Assembly: GCF_005116715.1 (NCBI RefSeq)
Contig: NZ_SWCI01000003.1
Location: forward strand, 186,001-250,000
Length of the DNA: 64,000 nucleotides
Direction of reading: 5' to 3'
Source: Ferrimonas sediminicola
GTDB lineage: Bacteria > Pseudomonadota > Gammaproteobacteria > Enterobacterales > Shewanellaceae
How positions within the stretch are numbered: the stretch's first letter is position 1; every line of letters begins with the position of its first letter. Positions 38,100-46,908 of the stretch are shown in pieces. Position numbers and translations under genes: made by a program. The notes under the pieces are model-generated. The model ran no database searches, was not told where the DNA came from, and was given only the letters and a program-made list of their open reading frames with translations.

Positions 38100-40040
38100 A
38101 TGAGACTCTACATCGCCGAAAAACCCAGCCTGGGGCGCGCCATTGCCGCTGTGCTGCCCAAGCCCCACAAGAAGCATGAGGGCTACATTGAGCTGGGCAA
38201 CGGCGACTGTGTCAGTTGGTGTGTCGGTCACCTGCTGGAGCAGGCGGAGCCCGGAGACTATGACGAGAGCTGGCGCTCCTGGCAGGAGCAGCACCTGCCC
38301 ATCGTACCGGACGACTGGCAGCTCAAGACCCGCAAGGGCTGCCACAAACAGCTGACGGTGTTGCGCAAGCTGATGAAGCTGGCGGATGAACTGGTGCACG
38401 CCGGCGATCCGGACCGGGAGGGACAACTGTTGGTGGATGAGGTGGTGCACCACTGCAAGGTGCCTCAGGCCAAGCGCCAGGGGATGAAGCGGCTGCTGGT
38501 CAGCGACCTGACCCCGGCGGCGGTGACCCGGGCGCTGGGGCAACTGCGCAGTAACCGTGAGTTTGTGCCCCTGTCGGTCTCTGCCCTGGCCCGTTCCCGG
38601 GCAGACTGGCTGTACGGCATCAACCTGACCCGCGCCTACACCCTGCAGGGGCGCAAGGTGAACTACACCGGGGTGCTGTCCGTGGGCCGGGTGCAGACCC
38701 CGCTGCTGGGGCTGGTGGTGCGCCGGGATCTCGCCATCGAATCCTACGTCCCCAAGCCCTACTATGAGGTGCTGGCCCACCTTGAAACCGACGGCGGCGA
38801 GGCGTTCAGCGCCAAGTGGCAGCCCAGCGAGGCGTGTCAGCCCTACATGGACGAGGAGGGCAGGGTGCTGGCCCGGGGGTTGGCGGAGAACGTTGCCGGG
38901 CGCATCAGCGATCAGCCGGCGACAGTCTCCTCGCTGGTGAAAACGCGCAAAAACCAGGCGGCGCCGCTGCCTTACAACCTGTCTGCCCTGCAGATCGACG
39001 CGGCCAAGCGCTTTGGCTTCAGTGCCCAGAGGGTATTGGACCTGGCCCAGGCGCTGTATGAGCGCCACCAGCTGATCACCTACCCCAGATCCGACAGTCG
39101 CCACCTGCCCGCCCAGCAGCATGGGGATGCCTCCAGGGTGACCGCCGCCATCGCCGCCAACAGCGACAGCCTGGCCCAGGCGGTGGCGGGGGCGGACACA
39201 AGCCGGCGCGGCAAGGCGTGGAACGACGCCAAGGTGGAGGCTCACCATGCGGTGATCCCCACCGACAAGCGCGGCGCCGGCAGCCTGTCCGCCGACGAAC
39301 GCAAGCTCTACGAACTGATTGCCCGTCAGTACCTGCTGCAGTTCTACCCGGACTACCGCTTCGATGAGACCAGGGTGGAGGTGACCATAGGCACCGGCCT
39401 GTTCCGCGCTGCCGCCAGGGTAGCGGTGGAGATGGGGTGGAAGGCCCTGTTTCCCCAAAAGGAGAGGAGTGATAAGGAGGAGAGCATCAGCCTGCCTCGG
39501 CTCAGCGAGGGCCAGTCGCTCCATTGCCGGCGTGGTGAGGTGGTGGATAAGCTGACCCAGCCCCCCAAGCATTTTACCGACGCCACCCTGCTGGCGGCCA
39601 TGACCAATATCGCCGCCCACGTCAGCGACAAGGCGCTGAAGAGCATCCTCAAGGAGACCGATGGCCTGGGTACCGAGGCCACCCGTGCCGGGATCATCGA
39701 GTTGCTGTTCAAGCGTGGCTTTCTGACCCGTCAGGGCAAGCAGATTCGGGCGACCGAGGCGGGCAGGGCGCTGATCGCCAGCCTGCCGGAGAGTGCCACC
39801 ACCCCGGACATGACCGCCCGCTGGGAATCGGCGCTGGAGTCGATCCGGGAGCGGCAGCTCAGTTACCAGGGGTTTATGGGCCCCTTGACCGAGCAGCTCC
39901 AGGCCCTGGTCGCCGGCGCCCGTGGCCACCTGCCCGAGTCGCTGCGAGGGGTGGCTGCCCCCGGCCGCCGCCGCGGCAAGGGAGGCCGGGGGCGGCGCAA
40001 AAGCAGTGACAAAAGATCAGCCGCGGCCATGACAGAGTAG
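38100..40040 (+). CDS. topB: DNA topoisomerase III (TopB)
   Basis: 646 residues (E. coli 653). TOPRIM metal motifs IAEKPSLGRAIA (about residues 5-16) and HAGDPDREGQLLVDE; active-site tyrosine in LITYPRSDSRHLP; SVGRVQTP for the gate. Type IA enzyme that decatenates DNA with single-strand regions, partnering RecQ. The C-terminus is a basic Arg/Gly tail (GRRRGKGGRGRRK) without zinc fingers, as in E. coli TopB. ATG 38100 gives the standard MRLYIAEKPS; a GTG nine bases earlier is also in frame. Downstream, a 106-bp gap precedes yjjI. Confidence 0.97.
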   Translation: MRLYIAEKPSLGRAIAAVLPKPHKKHEGYIELGNGDCVSWCVGHLLEQAEPGDYDESWRSWQEQHLPIVPDDWQLKTRKGCHKQLTVLRKLMKLADELVHAGDPDREGQLLVDEVVHHCKVPQAKRQGMKRLLVSDLTPAAVTRALGQLRSNREFVPLSVSALARSRADWLYGINLTRAYTLQGRKVNYTGVLSVGRVQTPLLGLVVRRDLAIESYVPKPYYEVLAHLETDGGEAFSAKWQPSEACQPYMDEEGRVLARGLAENVAGRISDQPATVSSLVKTRKNQAAPLPYNLSALQIDAAKRFGFSAQRVLDLAQALYERHQLITYPRSDSRHLPAQQHGDASRVTAAIAANSDSLAQAVAGADTSRRGKAWNDAKVEAHHAVIPTDKRGAGSLSADERKLYELIARQYLLQFYPDYRFDETRVEVTIGTGLFRAAARVAVEMGWKALFPQKERSDKEESISLPRLSEGQSLHCRRGEVVDKLTQPPKHFTDATLLAAMTNIAAHVSDKALKSILKETDGLGTEATRAGIIELLFKRGFLTRQGKQIRATEAGRALIASLPESATTPDMTARWESALESIRERQLSYQGFMGPLTEQLQALVAGARGHLPESLRGVAAPGRRRGKGGRGRRKSSDKRSAAAMTE

Positions 40041-40146
40041 GATGGGGCGGGCCGGTTTTGTGATCTCGGTGGATCCCATCGCTGCACTCAATGTGGAGAA
40101 TGGGGGCAGTTGAAGTTTGGCCCAGAGGGCCGGTGGAAAAGCGTCC

Positions 40147-41694
40147 ATGTCCCAGATTGAGCAGTTACAGCAGGCCGTGCTCGGCCACATTACCAATCCC
40201 AACCTGACCCTGCCCCAGAAACAGCTGGCCCTGGCTCAGCTGGCGGAGTCGCTGGTGCCCCGCCACCCCTATGGTGAGGAGGTGGAGCGGGCGTTCGATC
40301 AGGGGCTGCTCCACGACATGTTCGAGAGCCAGTGTCCCTTCAAGCCCCGCTACGTGCTGCCGGATTACGCCAAGGCGATGGTGCAGGGGTGTGAGTTTCT
40401 GGAGATGGCGCCCCCGAAGGATCTGGATGAGGCGCTGAACTTCCTCTCCATCCTCTACCTCAACGTGCCCTCGGTGACCGGCTACCCGGTGTTCCTCGGC
40501 CATCTGGACCAGCTGCTCGAGCCTTTCGTGGACGGGGTATCCGACGCCGAGCTGGAAAAGGCCCTGACCCTGTTCTGGCAACGGCTGGATCGCACCCTGC
40601 CGGACTCCTTCGTCCATGCCAACCTCGGCCCCCAGGACAGCCGGGTAGGGCGGATGATCCTCAGGGTGGACGCGGCCCTGGGGCAGTCGGTGCCCAACCT
40701 GACCTTTCGCTACCAGCAGGGGGTGACCCCCGACGACCTGCTCAGGCGGGTGACCGACAACATCATCGCCTGCAACAAGCCCCATATCGCCAACCATGAG
40801 GCGATCGACGCCGAGTTCGACCGGGGCTACGGGGTGGTGAGCTGCTACAACGCCCTGCCCCTGGGGGGCGGTTCCCACACCCTGCTCAGGCTCAACCTGA
40901 GGCGTTCCTTCGAGTTGTGTGATGGCAGTGAGCAGGACTACATCGGCACCGTTGTACCCCGCTGTACCGAGCTGGTGGCCAGCGCCATGGCCCATCGCAT
41001 CCGTTTCCTGGTGGAGGAGTCCGGTTTCTTCCAGCACCACTTCCTGTGCAAGGAGGGGCTGGTCTCCCTGGATCGCTTCACCGCCATGTTCGGCATCTAC
41101 GGCCTGGCGGAGCTGGTGAATCAGATGATGGACGCCCTTGGTGAGTCGGGACGCTATGGCCTGGACCGAGACGCCACCGCCCTGGGCGAGCGCATCGTCG
41201 CCGCCTACCGTCGCCAGATCGATCACCTGGAGATGATCTACTGCCAGGGAGGCCTGATGAGGTTCCACTCCCAGTCCGGCATCTCCTGCGATGCCGATGA
41301 GACCGCCGGCACCCGCATCCCCGTGGGCAGCGAGCCCGATCCCCTCAGCCACATCCTGGCCTGTGCGCCCATGCACCAGTATTTTGACGGTGGTATCAGC
41401 GACATCTTCGGCCTGGATCCCACTATCCGTCACAACCCAGGTGCCCTGGTGAGGCTGGTCACCGGAGGGTTCGGCATGGGGCTGAAGATGTTCACCGCCA
41501 ACCTGGCGGACAATGACCTGGTGCGGGTGACCGGCTATATGGTGAAGAGGTCCGATATCGACAAGTTCCGCACCGAGGCGGAGCGGCACAACTCCACCTG
41601 CCTGGGAGCGGAAGCGGTGGATGTGGTCAAGATTCTCGAGCGCCAGGCCAGGGTGATCAGCCAGGAGCAGCATCCGGTTTCCCTGTGGAGATAA
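40147..41694 (+). CDS. yjjI: YjjI-family glycyl radical enzyme
   Basis: 515 residues (E. coli YjjI about 516). The C-terminal glycyl-radical loop is seen as DLVRVTGYMVKRSD (Gly in RVTGY). The mid-protein segment GVVSCYNALPLGGGSHTLLRLNL carries the presumed active-site Cys. The ending ERQARVISQEQHPVSLWR is typical of YjjI. Oxygen-sensitive enzyme; its substrate is not established. The downstream radical-SAM protein YjjW is the expected activase. The ATG at 40147 gives the family length; an upstream TTG at 40117 would add 10 residues. Confidence 0.92.
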   Translation: MSQIEQLQQAVLGHITNPNLTLPQKQLALAQLAESLVPRHPYGEEVERAFDQGLLHDMFESQCPFKPRYVLPDYAKAMVQGCEFLEMAPPKDLDEALNFLSILYLNVPSVTGYPVFLGHLDQLLEPFVDGVSDAELEKALTLFWQRLDRTLPDSFVHANLGPQDSRVGRMILRVDAALGQSVPNLTFRYQQGVTPDDLLRRVTDNIIACNKPHIANHEAIDAEFDRGYGVVSCYNALPLGGGSHTLLRLNLRRSFELCDGSEQDYIGTVVPRCTELVASAMAHRIRFLVEESGFFQHHFLCKEGLVSLDRFTAMFGIYGLAELVNQMMDALGESGRYGLDRDATALGERIVAAYRRQIDHLEMIYCQGGLMRFHSQSGISCDADETAGTRIPVGSEPDPLSHILACAPMHQYFDGGISDIFGLDPTIRHNPGALVRLVTGGFGMGLKMFTANLADNDLVRVTGYMVKRSDIDKFRTEAERHNSTCLGAEAVDVVKILERQARVISQEQHPVSLWR

Positions 41695-41714
41695 GGTCCC
41701 TGGCCCCGGCATCG

Positions 41715-42584
41715 GTGCGCCCGGCGTCGGTCAGCCGCATCCTGGCCTTCAGCTGCGTCGACGGTCCTGGTAGCCGTCTGGTGATCTTCTTCCAGGGGTG
41801 CAACATGGATTGTCCGGGCTGCCACAATCCCCAGACCATCGGTCAGTGCAACCAGTGTGGCGATTGTGTGACGCACTGCCCCAACGGCGCCCTGTCTCTG
41901 GAGCATGGCTTGGGCCAGCGCAAACGGCGACGCTGTGACCGGCGACTGTGCCAGGGCTGTGATCTCTGCCTGCCCCACTGTCCCCGCAGCGCCAACCCCA
42001 ACGCCCAGAGCTTTGAGGTGTCCGAACTGGTGGAGAGGATCGCTCTCCATGCACCGCTGCTGGACGGGGTGACCTTCTCCGGCGGCGAAGCGACCCTGCA
42101 GCGCCAGTTCCTGGCGCGGATGTGCCAGGAACTGGATCGGGATCCACGCACGGCCCAGCTGGGGCGGCTTATCGACTCTAACGGCCTGCTGGCGGCGGGG
42201 CACTGGCCGACCCTGCTGGAGAGGGTGGACGGGGTGATGCTGGACATCAAGGCGCTGGATGGGTCGATTCACCGGCGCCTCACCGGACGCAGCAATGCCA
42301 TGGTGCTGGAGAGCGCCCGCCTTCTGGCCCGGGCGGGCAAGCTCATCGAGCTGCGTTGGCTGGTGGTGGAGGGGGTGAATGACGGCGATGCCGAGGTGGA
42401 GGCGCTGGTGCGGCTCTGGCACTCGTTGCCCAGCCCGCCGCCGCTGCGGCTGAACCGCTTCCGGCACCATGGAGTGAGCGCGCGGGGCCGGGCCCTGGGG
42501 GAGACCGGCCCGTCGACCATGGAGGCGCTGCACCACCGGCTGGCGCTGGCGGGGGTGTCCCTGCTGCCGCTGGTCACGCTCTAG
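41715..42584 (+). CDS. yjjW: YjjW-family glycine radical enzyme activase (radical SAM)
   Basis: 289 residues from a GTG at 41715 (E. coli YjjW about 287). The radical SAM cluster motif CNMDCPGCHNP is at about residues 31-41. It is followed by two ferredoxin-like Cys sets (CNQCGDCVTHCP, CQGCDLCLPHCP) as in glycyl-radical activases, then GVTFSGGEATLQ and a TIM-barrel-like remainder. It abstracts hydrogen from the YjjI glycine using SAM. A GTG at 41685, overlapping the yjjI end by 10 bp, is the other possible start. Translational linkage with yjjI is clear either way. Confidence 0.92.
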   Translation: MRPASVSRILAFSCVDGPGSRLVIFFQGCNMDCPGCHNPQTIGQCNQCGDCVTHCPNGALSLEHGLGQRKRRRCDRRLCQGCDLCLPHCPRSANPNAQSFEVSELVERIALHAPLLDGVTFSGGEATLQRQFLARMCQELDRDPRTAQLGRLIDSNGLLAAGHWPTLLERVDGVMLDIKALDGSIHRRLTGRSNAMVLESARLLARAGKLIELRWLVVEGVNDGDAEVEALVRLWHSLPSPPPLRLNRFRHHGVSARGRALGETGPSTMEALHHRLALAGVSLLPLVTL

Positions 42585-42655
42585 CCTGGTACGCGAGCTG
42601 TTCTCCAGCCCGGTCATAGGGTAAGCTTGGCCTGCCATTCACTCCAGGAGCGCTC

Positions 42656-43285
42656 ATGAGCCCGCTGACCCACTGCCCCGCCGATACCCTGGTGGTCCTC
42701 GATTTTGAAACCACCGGGCTGTCGCCCAACCAGGGGGACAGGGCGATCGAGATCGGGGCGGTGAAGTTGCACCGGGGGGAAGTGGTGGACAGGTTCAGCC
42801 AGCTGATGAACCCCGGATTCCGCGTCAGTGGCTTTATCGAAAGCTATACCGGTATCACCAATGGGATGCTGGCCGGCGCGCCCGGCTGTGGCGAGGTGAT
42901 GGCGGCCTTCGCCGACTTCATCGATGGCTGCAATCTGGTCGCCCACAACGCCTCGTTCGATCAACGCTTCCTGGACGCCGAGCTGGCCGCCATCGGCCGG
43001 GATTATGCCGGTGACTTTGTCTGCTCCATGCTGCTGGCCCGCCGCCTCTATCCCGACGCCCCCAACCATAAGCTGGGATCCCTGGTGGCCTACCGGGGGA
43101 TTCGGCACGATGGCGTGTTCCACCGGGCCCTGGCCGACGCCCAGATGACCGCCGACCTGTGGTTGGCGATGCTGGCGGACCTGGCGTCGGGACGCGATAT
43201 GACCACACCTCACTTCGCCCTTCTGAAGAAGCTTTCCAGGACGCCCAAGGCCCAGTTGACCAGGGTACTGGCCTCCCTCGACTAG
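42656..43285 (+). CDS. DnaQ-like 3'-5' exonuclease (DEDDh family)
   Basis: 209 residues. Exo motifs: I DFETTGLSP (Asp and Glu), II in LVAHNASFDQRFLD, III HRALADAQMTADLW with the catalytic His, so a complete DEDDh set. Similar stand-alone exonucleases act in repair or RNA/DNA trimming; it lacks the tau-binding tail expected of the DNA polymerase III epsilon subunit. AGGAG is placed well before the ATG. Rightward, convergent with the alarmone synthetase gene. Confidence 0.88.
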   Translation: MSPLTHCPADTLVVLDFETTGLSPNQGDRAIEIGAVKLHRGEVVDRFSQLMNPGFRVSGFIESYTGITNGMLAGAPGCGEVMAAFADFIDGCNLVAHNASFDQRFLDAELAAIGRDYAGDFVCSMLLARRLYPDAPNHKLGSLVAYRGIRHDGVFHRALADAQMTADLWLAMLADLASGRDMTTPHFALLKKLSRTPKAQLTRVLASLD

Positions 43286-43315
43286 TGGCAGGGTCTCCCT
43301 GGCCGCCCTCCCGCG

Positions 43316-44050
43316 CTATTTTGTGTTGCCATCCTTGATCCCCTCGTGGGAGGGGGGCTTGAGCTGCTCCTTGGCCAGGTCCTGGTAGGCATCCCTCAGT
43401 GTCAGCAGCGAGGCGTCCTCGTTGCTGAGGCGGCCGGCGATCTCCGCCAGGATCCGTTCGTAGAAGGTGTTGTTCACCCCGGCGGTCTGCGCTTTGTAGT
43501 GGAACTCGTGGGTGATCTGGCCCCAGGCGTCCTGCAGCATGGTGCGGATCTGGATTTCGCACACCATCGAGCCATCCTGGATCTCCACCTCCAGGCCGTT
43601 ACGTTGCACCCGGTCGTACCCCACGTCCGCCAGCAGATGGATGGAGCGATAGCCGGAGGCTTTGGGTTGGCCGATGTAGTCCTCCACCTCCTGGTGGACG
43701 GTCAGGTGCTTGGAACCGGCGATAAACTGCTGCATGCCGCGGCAGTCGTCGACGAACCAGCACACCACCCGGGCACCGATCAGGTCCTGGATCACCTCAG
43801 TGGGATAGTAGAACTGCGGCCAGCCACGCTTCTCCAGCTTCTTGAGGAAGCTGCCCAGGCTCTTGACCCGGGTGGCGATGGTGATCGCCTCCTGAGGCAG
43901 GGCGTTCTCCAGGGTGTAGGCCTGGGCCAGCTGACTGAGACGAATATTGAGCAGATCGCTGATCTGCTCCATGTCCTTGCCGTATCGTTCGTAGAAGCGG
44001 ATAGCCCGGGCCTTGAGTTCGTCCGGAGTGAGGGGGCGTCCTTGATTCAT
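43316..44050 (-). CDS. Small alarmone synthetase / RelA-SpoT-domain protein (RelV-like)
   Basis: 244 residues comprising a single RelA/SpoT nucleotidyltransferase domain: DLIGARVVCWFVDDC (Mg-binding Asp), KASGYRSIHLLA (GYRSIH motif) and VCEIQIRTMLQDAWGQITHE (EIQIRT). No HD hydrolase, TGS or ACT domain, so synthetase-only. Length and architecture resemble Vibrio RelV (about 257 residues). Predicted to make (p)ppGpp. ATG at 44050 chosen because AAGAGG precedes it; a frame extension to 44098 runs through a stable hairpin. Lies 78 bp behind the HypX gene on the same strand. Confidence 0.88.
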   Translation of the reverse strand: MNQGRPLTPDELKARAIRFYERYGKDMEQISDLLNIRLSQLAQAYTLENALPQEAITIATRVKSLGSFLKKLEKRGWPQFYYPTEVIQDLIGARVVCWFVDDCRGMQQFIAGSKHLTVHQEVEDYIGQPKASGYRSIHLLADVGYDRVQRNGLEVEIQDGSMVCEIQIRTMLQDAWGQITHEFHYKAQTAGVNNTFYERILAEIAGRLSNEDASLLTLRDAYQDLAKEQLKPPSHEGIKDGNTK

Positions 44051-44071
44051 GGGGGCCTCTTGAATAGGGGG

Positions 44072-44093
44072 GCAGGAGCCTCGATGCTCCTGC
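44072..44093. terminator. Hairpin between hypX and the alarmone synthetase gene
   Basis: Perfect 8-bp arms GCAGGAGC (44072-44079) and GCTCCTGC (44086-44093). There is no T run in the minus direction, so it may be a weak terminator, a processing site or a leader structure for the downstream gene. Confidence 0.45.
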
Positions 44094-44128
44094 TTCATTC
44101 CGACTTTATATCAAGAGCTTAGCCTAGA

Positions 44129-45841
44129 TCAGCCGGTTCGTTCCACCAGGGGGGATCGATACACCAGCCGTTCAGGGGTGGCGCAGGGGCACACCTTGTA
44201 GACAAACTCCCGCCGCAGCCTGTGGTAGTCGCTGTCCGCCTCGTAGAAGCAGTGGTGCATCCTGGTGAGTTCCTGGCGGCGATACTCGGCCAGAGGGTGC
44301 TGAGCCTCGTCCAGGCTGCGCGTCTGGGCCTTGGCTCTGAGGCGGCTGCCAAACTGTTGGTCATCGGCCAGGGTCTGGCAGTAGTCGATCAGCTCTCCCA
44401 GGTAGCGGGGCCGTGCCTCGGAAAGCACCTTGTCCACCAAGCCCAGTGCCAGGGCCTGGGCGGTCCCCACCGGCAGACAGGCCTCGGTCAGGCGGCGGGC
44501 CATCGCCTCGCCTACCCGCTTGGGCAGCGAGTAGGTCCAGTACTCGGAGCCGTACAGGCCCATGGTCTGGTAATGGGGGTTGAGGACCACCCCTTCCCGG
44601 GCCACCACCTGATCACAGGCCAGGGCCATCATGGCCCCTCCTGCCCCGGCGTTGGCCCCGAGGGCGGCCACAGTCAGCTTGTCGTCGGTGAGCAGAATCG
44701 CCTTGACCAGATCGTTGATGGCATTGATGTTGCGCCAGGATTCGTCGGCGGGGTTGTCCGCCGCCTCGATGTGGTTCAGGTGGATGCCATTGCTCCAGAA
44801 ATCCTCCCCCCCCATCAGCACCAGTACCCGGATGTTACGGCGGCTGGCGGCCTGGTAGGCGTGCAGTAGCCGACGGCATTGGCTGGTGCCCATGGCACCG
44901 TTGTGAAAGTCGAAGTGCAGGTAGCCCACCTCTCCCTGCTCCTCGTAGCGGATCTGCTGGTAGCCGGGGGCATCTTTCGCCGGCAGCAGTGGCGGTGCCA
45001 GCTCGGGCACGCCGTCAAGATGGGCTTTGAGCACCCAGGCGGCGGGCAGCTTGAACTGGGGGGCGTCGCTTTTGCGCTTCATATGGCTGACCCAGATGGC
45101 ACCGTCGATGGTGGCGATACACAGGGCCCCCTCTCGGGTCGCCAGGGGGGTCTTGGGCAGGGCTCCGCCGAGCTCGTTTTCCGGGTGGGCACCATAGAGG
45201 TAGACCAACTCGCCGTAGAGCTCGGTCAGCACCCCGGGAAAACTGTCGGCGGCGCGGATCTTGCGAAGGATGGTGTCGCTGTCGTCGGCCAGCCAGTCGA
45301 TGCGGCGCATCGGCTGCTTCATCAGGGGCTTGAGTTCACCCTGAACCTTGGGATCTTGGTAATCCAGGGGCTCGGGACGAAACCCCTTGTGTGCGAGCCG
45401 CTCCATCAACTGCTGTACCAGCTTCGACGCGGTGGCGGTCACCTCCCTGCGGTAGAGGCTCGCCTTGGAGGCGGGGCGCATGGGGAAGGGCCCCGTGGCC
45501 CAGATGTCGCCGGCATCCATCTCGGCATCCGCCTGCAGGGCGGTCACGCCCCACTCGGCCTGCTGCTCGATGATCGCCCAGTCCAGGGAGGAGGGCCCTC
45601 GGTCTCCCTGGATACCGGGGTGGATGATGACACACAACCGCTGCTGCCAGATATCGTCCGGGATGCGATGTTTCAGGAAGGGGCAGAGGATCAGATCGGG
45701 GTCAAACTGCGAGACCGCCTGACATACTTCCGACTCATGGCCGCCAAGCACCACGCTTAACTGGTGACCCTGGGCCTTGAGTTCACCGTAGATCCGTTGA
45801 GACAGACCGTTAAAGGCCGTGACCAGCAGTAACACACGCAT
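44129..45841 (-). CDS. hypX: HypX/HoxX-type hydrogenase maturation protein (formyl-THF to CO)
   Basis: 570 residues with the two-part HypX architecture. The N-terminal formyltransferase-like half (about 1-270) has the characteristic HPGIQGDRGPSSLDWAI segment. The C-terminal enoyl-CoA hydratase-like half (about 290-540) has VLMGGEDFWSNGIHLN and ANAGAGGAMMALACD. In Aquifex and Ralstonia the protein makes CO from 10-formyl-THF for the Fe(CO)(CN)2 centre of [NiFe] hydrogenase under aerobic conditions. No other hyp or hydrogenase gene is in this window. It could serve a hydrogenase encoded elsewhere or have been reused. Confidence 0.88.
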   Translation of the reverse strand: MRVLLLVTAFNGLSQRIYGELKAQGHQLSVVLGGHESEVCQAVSQFDPDLILCPFLKHRIPDDIWQQRLCVIIHPGIQGDRGPSSLDWAIIEQQAEWGVTALQADAEMDAGDIWATGPFPMRPASKASLYRREVTATASKLVQQLMERLAHKGFRPEPLDYQDPKVQGELKPLMKQPMRRIDWLADDSDTILRKIRAADSFPGVLTELYGELVYLYGAHPENELGGALPKTPLATREGALCIATIDGAIWVSHMKRKSDAPQFKLPAAWVLKAHLDGVPELAPPLLPAKDAPGYQQIRYEEQGEVGYLHFDFHNGAMGTSQCRRLLHAYQAASRRNIRVLVLMGGEDFWSNGIHLNHIEAADNPADESWRNINAINDLVKAILLTDDKLTVAALGANAGAGGAMMALACDQVVAREGVVLNPHYQTMGLYGSEYWTYSLPKRVGEAMARRLTEACLPVGTAQALALGLVDKVLSEARPRYLGELIDYCQTLADDQQFGSRLRAKAQTRSLDEAQHPLAEYRRQELTRMHHCFYEADSDYHRLRREFVYKVCPCATPERLVYRSPLVERTG

Positions 45842-46170
45842 GAAAGACGATACCTCCTAATCCAGTCCTTCCTTTACGGCTTTGGGCCGTACATTGGTTG
45901 CCAATGGTGAATGATTTTCACGGCTAAGGAAAAGGGGAAAGGGTGCGCTGCTTCACAAAAGCTGCATTATCACTGCTACTTATTGTTCTCAACTGGGCAA
46001 AGGAATGGTTACAGGGTCCCCCCGACGGGACGCCAACGTCCGGTTACAAAGGGAGACTTAACAGGGGAGAAGGGCTCGTCTATGCTGAAAACGTTCAGAA
46101 AAACAACGGTGTGGTGGATAGAAGCCCGCCGTGCTCCTGATTATGGGATAACGGGTTCTGGAGGGAATAG
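45842..46170. other. Intergenic region between hypX and the DUF533 gene
   Basis: 329 bp without a confident gene. A 65-codon frame (45943-46140) starts at a GTG behind AAGGGGAAAGG and opens with a hydrophobic stretch (ALSLLLIVLNWA), but its second half overlaps low-complexity sequence and shows no family resemblance. Promoters for both divergent neighbours must lie here. Confidence 0.4.
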
Positions 46171-46866
46171 ATGGATTTCAAAGGGTTACTCAATCAAGTC
46201 ATGGCCAGTGGCGGTGACATGGCCAGGCAGGCCAAGGGTGGGCTGAACCAGGGCAGTGGTCAGGGTGGCATCTCCGACATGACCAAGGGCGCCATCGGCG
46301 GCGCCGTGGGCGGTAGCCTGCTCACCCTGCTGGTGGGCTCCAAGAAGGGACGAAAGATGGGCAAGAAGGCCGCCAAACTGGGCGGTGCGGCCGCCCTGGG
46401 CGCCCTGGCCTACAAGGTGTTCAACGACTGGCAGGCCAATCAGGGCGGCGGCCAGCCCCAGGCCGGGGTCCAGCCCGCCGCGGTTGAGGCGGCGTCGCCA
46501 CCGGGGCTGCCGGTGGCCACGGAGCGGCACTCCATGGTGGTGCTCAAGGCGATGATCGCCGCCGCCAAGTCCGACGGTCATGTGGATGATCAGGAGAAGG
46601 GACGCATCTTCGAGGCGGTGCACGCCATGGGCGCCTCCGCCGAGGTCAGCGCCTTTGTGCAACAGGAGCTGGACAAGCCCCTGGACCCGGCCGAGATCGC
46701 CGCCGAGGTGTCCGGTCCCGAGGAGGCTGCAGAGGTCTACTTGGCATCGGTGCTGATGGTGGACGAGCAGAACTTCATGGAGCAGGCCTACCTGAAGGAG
46801 CTGGCCAACCAGCTGCGGCTCAATCCGGAACTGGTGGCCCAGCTGGAAGCCCAGCTGGCCCAGTGA
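46171..46866 (+). CDS. DUF533/TerB-like protein (YebE family)
   Basis: 231 residues. A Gly-rich amphipathic N-terminus includes a hydrophobic segment (GAIGGAVGGSLLTLLVG, about 40-56) and a second Ala/Gly-rich one (about 68-84). A Pro/Gln linker follows, then a C-terminal all-helical TerB-like domain with two acidic metal-site-like repeats (AKSDGHVDDQEKGRIFE, LMVDEQNFMEQAYL). E. coli YebE, a CpxR-regulated membrane protein of unknown function, has the same plan. GGAGGG stands before the ATG. Monocistronic with a strong terminator facing acrB. Confidence 0.85.
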   Translation: MDFKGLLNQVMASGGDMARQAKGGLNQGSGQGGISDMTKGAIGGAVGGSLLTLLVGSKKGRKMGKKAAKLGGAAALGALAYKVFNDWQANQGGGQPQAGVQPAAVEAASPPGLPVATERHSMVVLKAMIAAAKSDGHVDDQEKGRIFEAVHAMGASAEVSAFVQQELDKPLDPAEIAAEVSGPEEAAEVYLASVLMVDEQNFMEQAYLKELANQLRLNPELVAQLEAQLAQ

Positions 46867-46879
46867 CCACCCTAAAGAG

Positions 46880-46908
46880 AAAAGCCCCGCAATGCGGGGC
46901 TTTTTTTA
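46880..46908. terminator. Bidirectional terminator between the DUF533 gene and acrB
   Basis: AAAGCCCCGC (46881-46890) pairs with GCGGGGCTTT, loop AAT, T7 rightward and T4 leftward. It overlaps the last codon of the convergent acrB. Confidence 0.9.
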
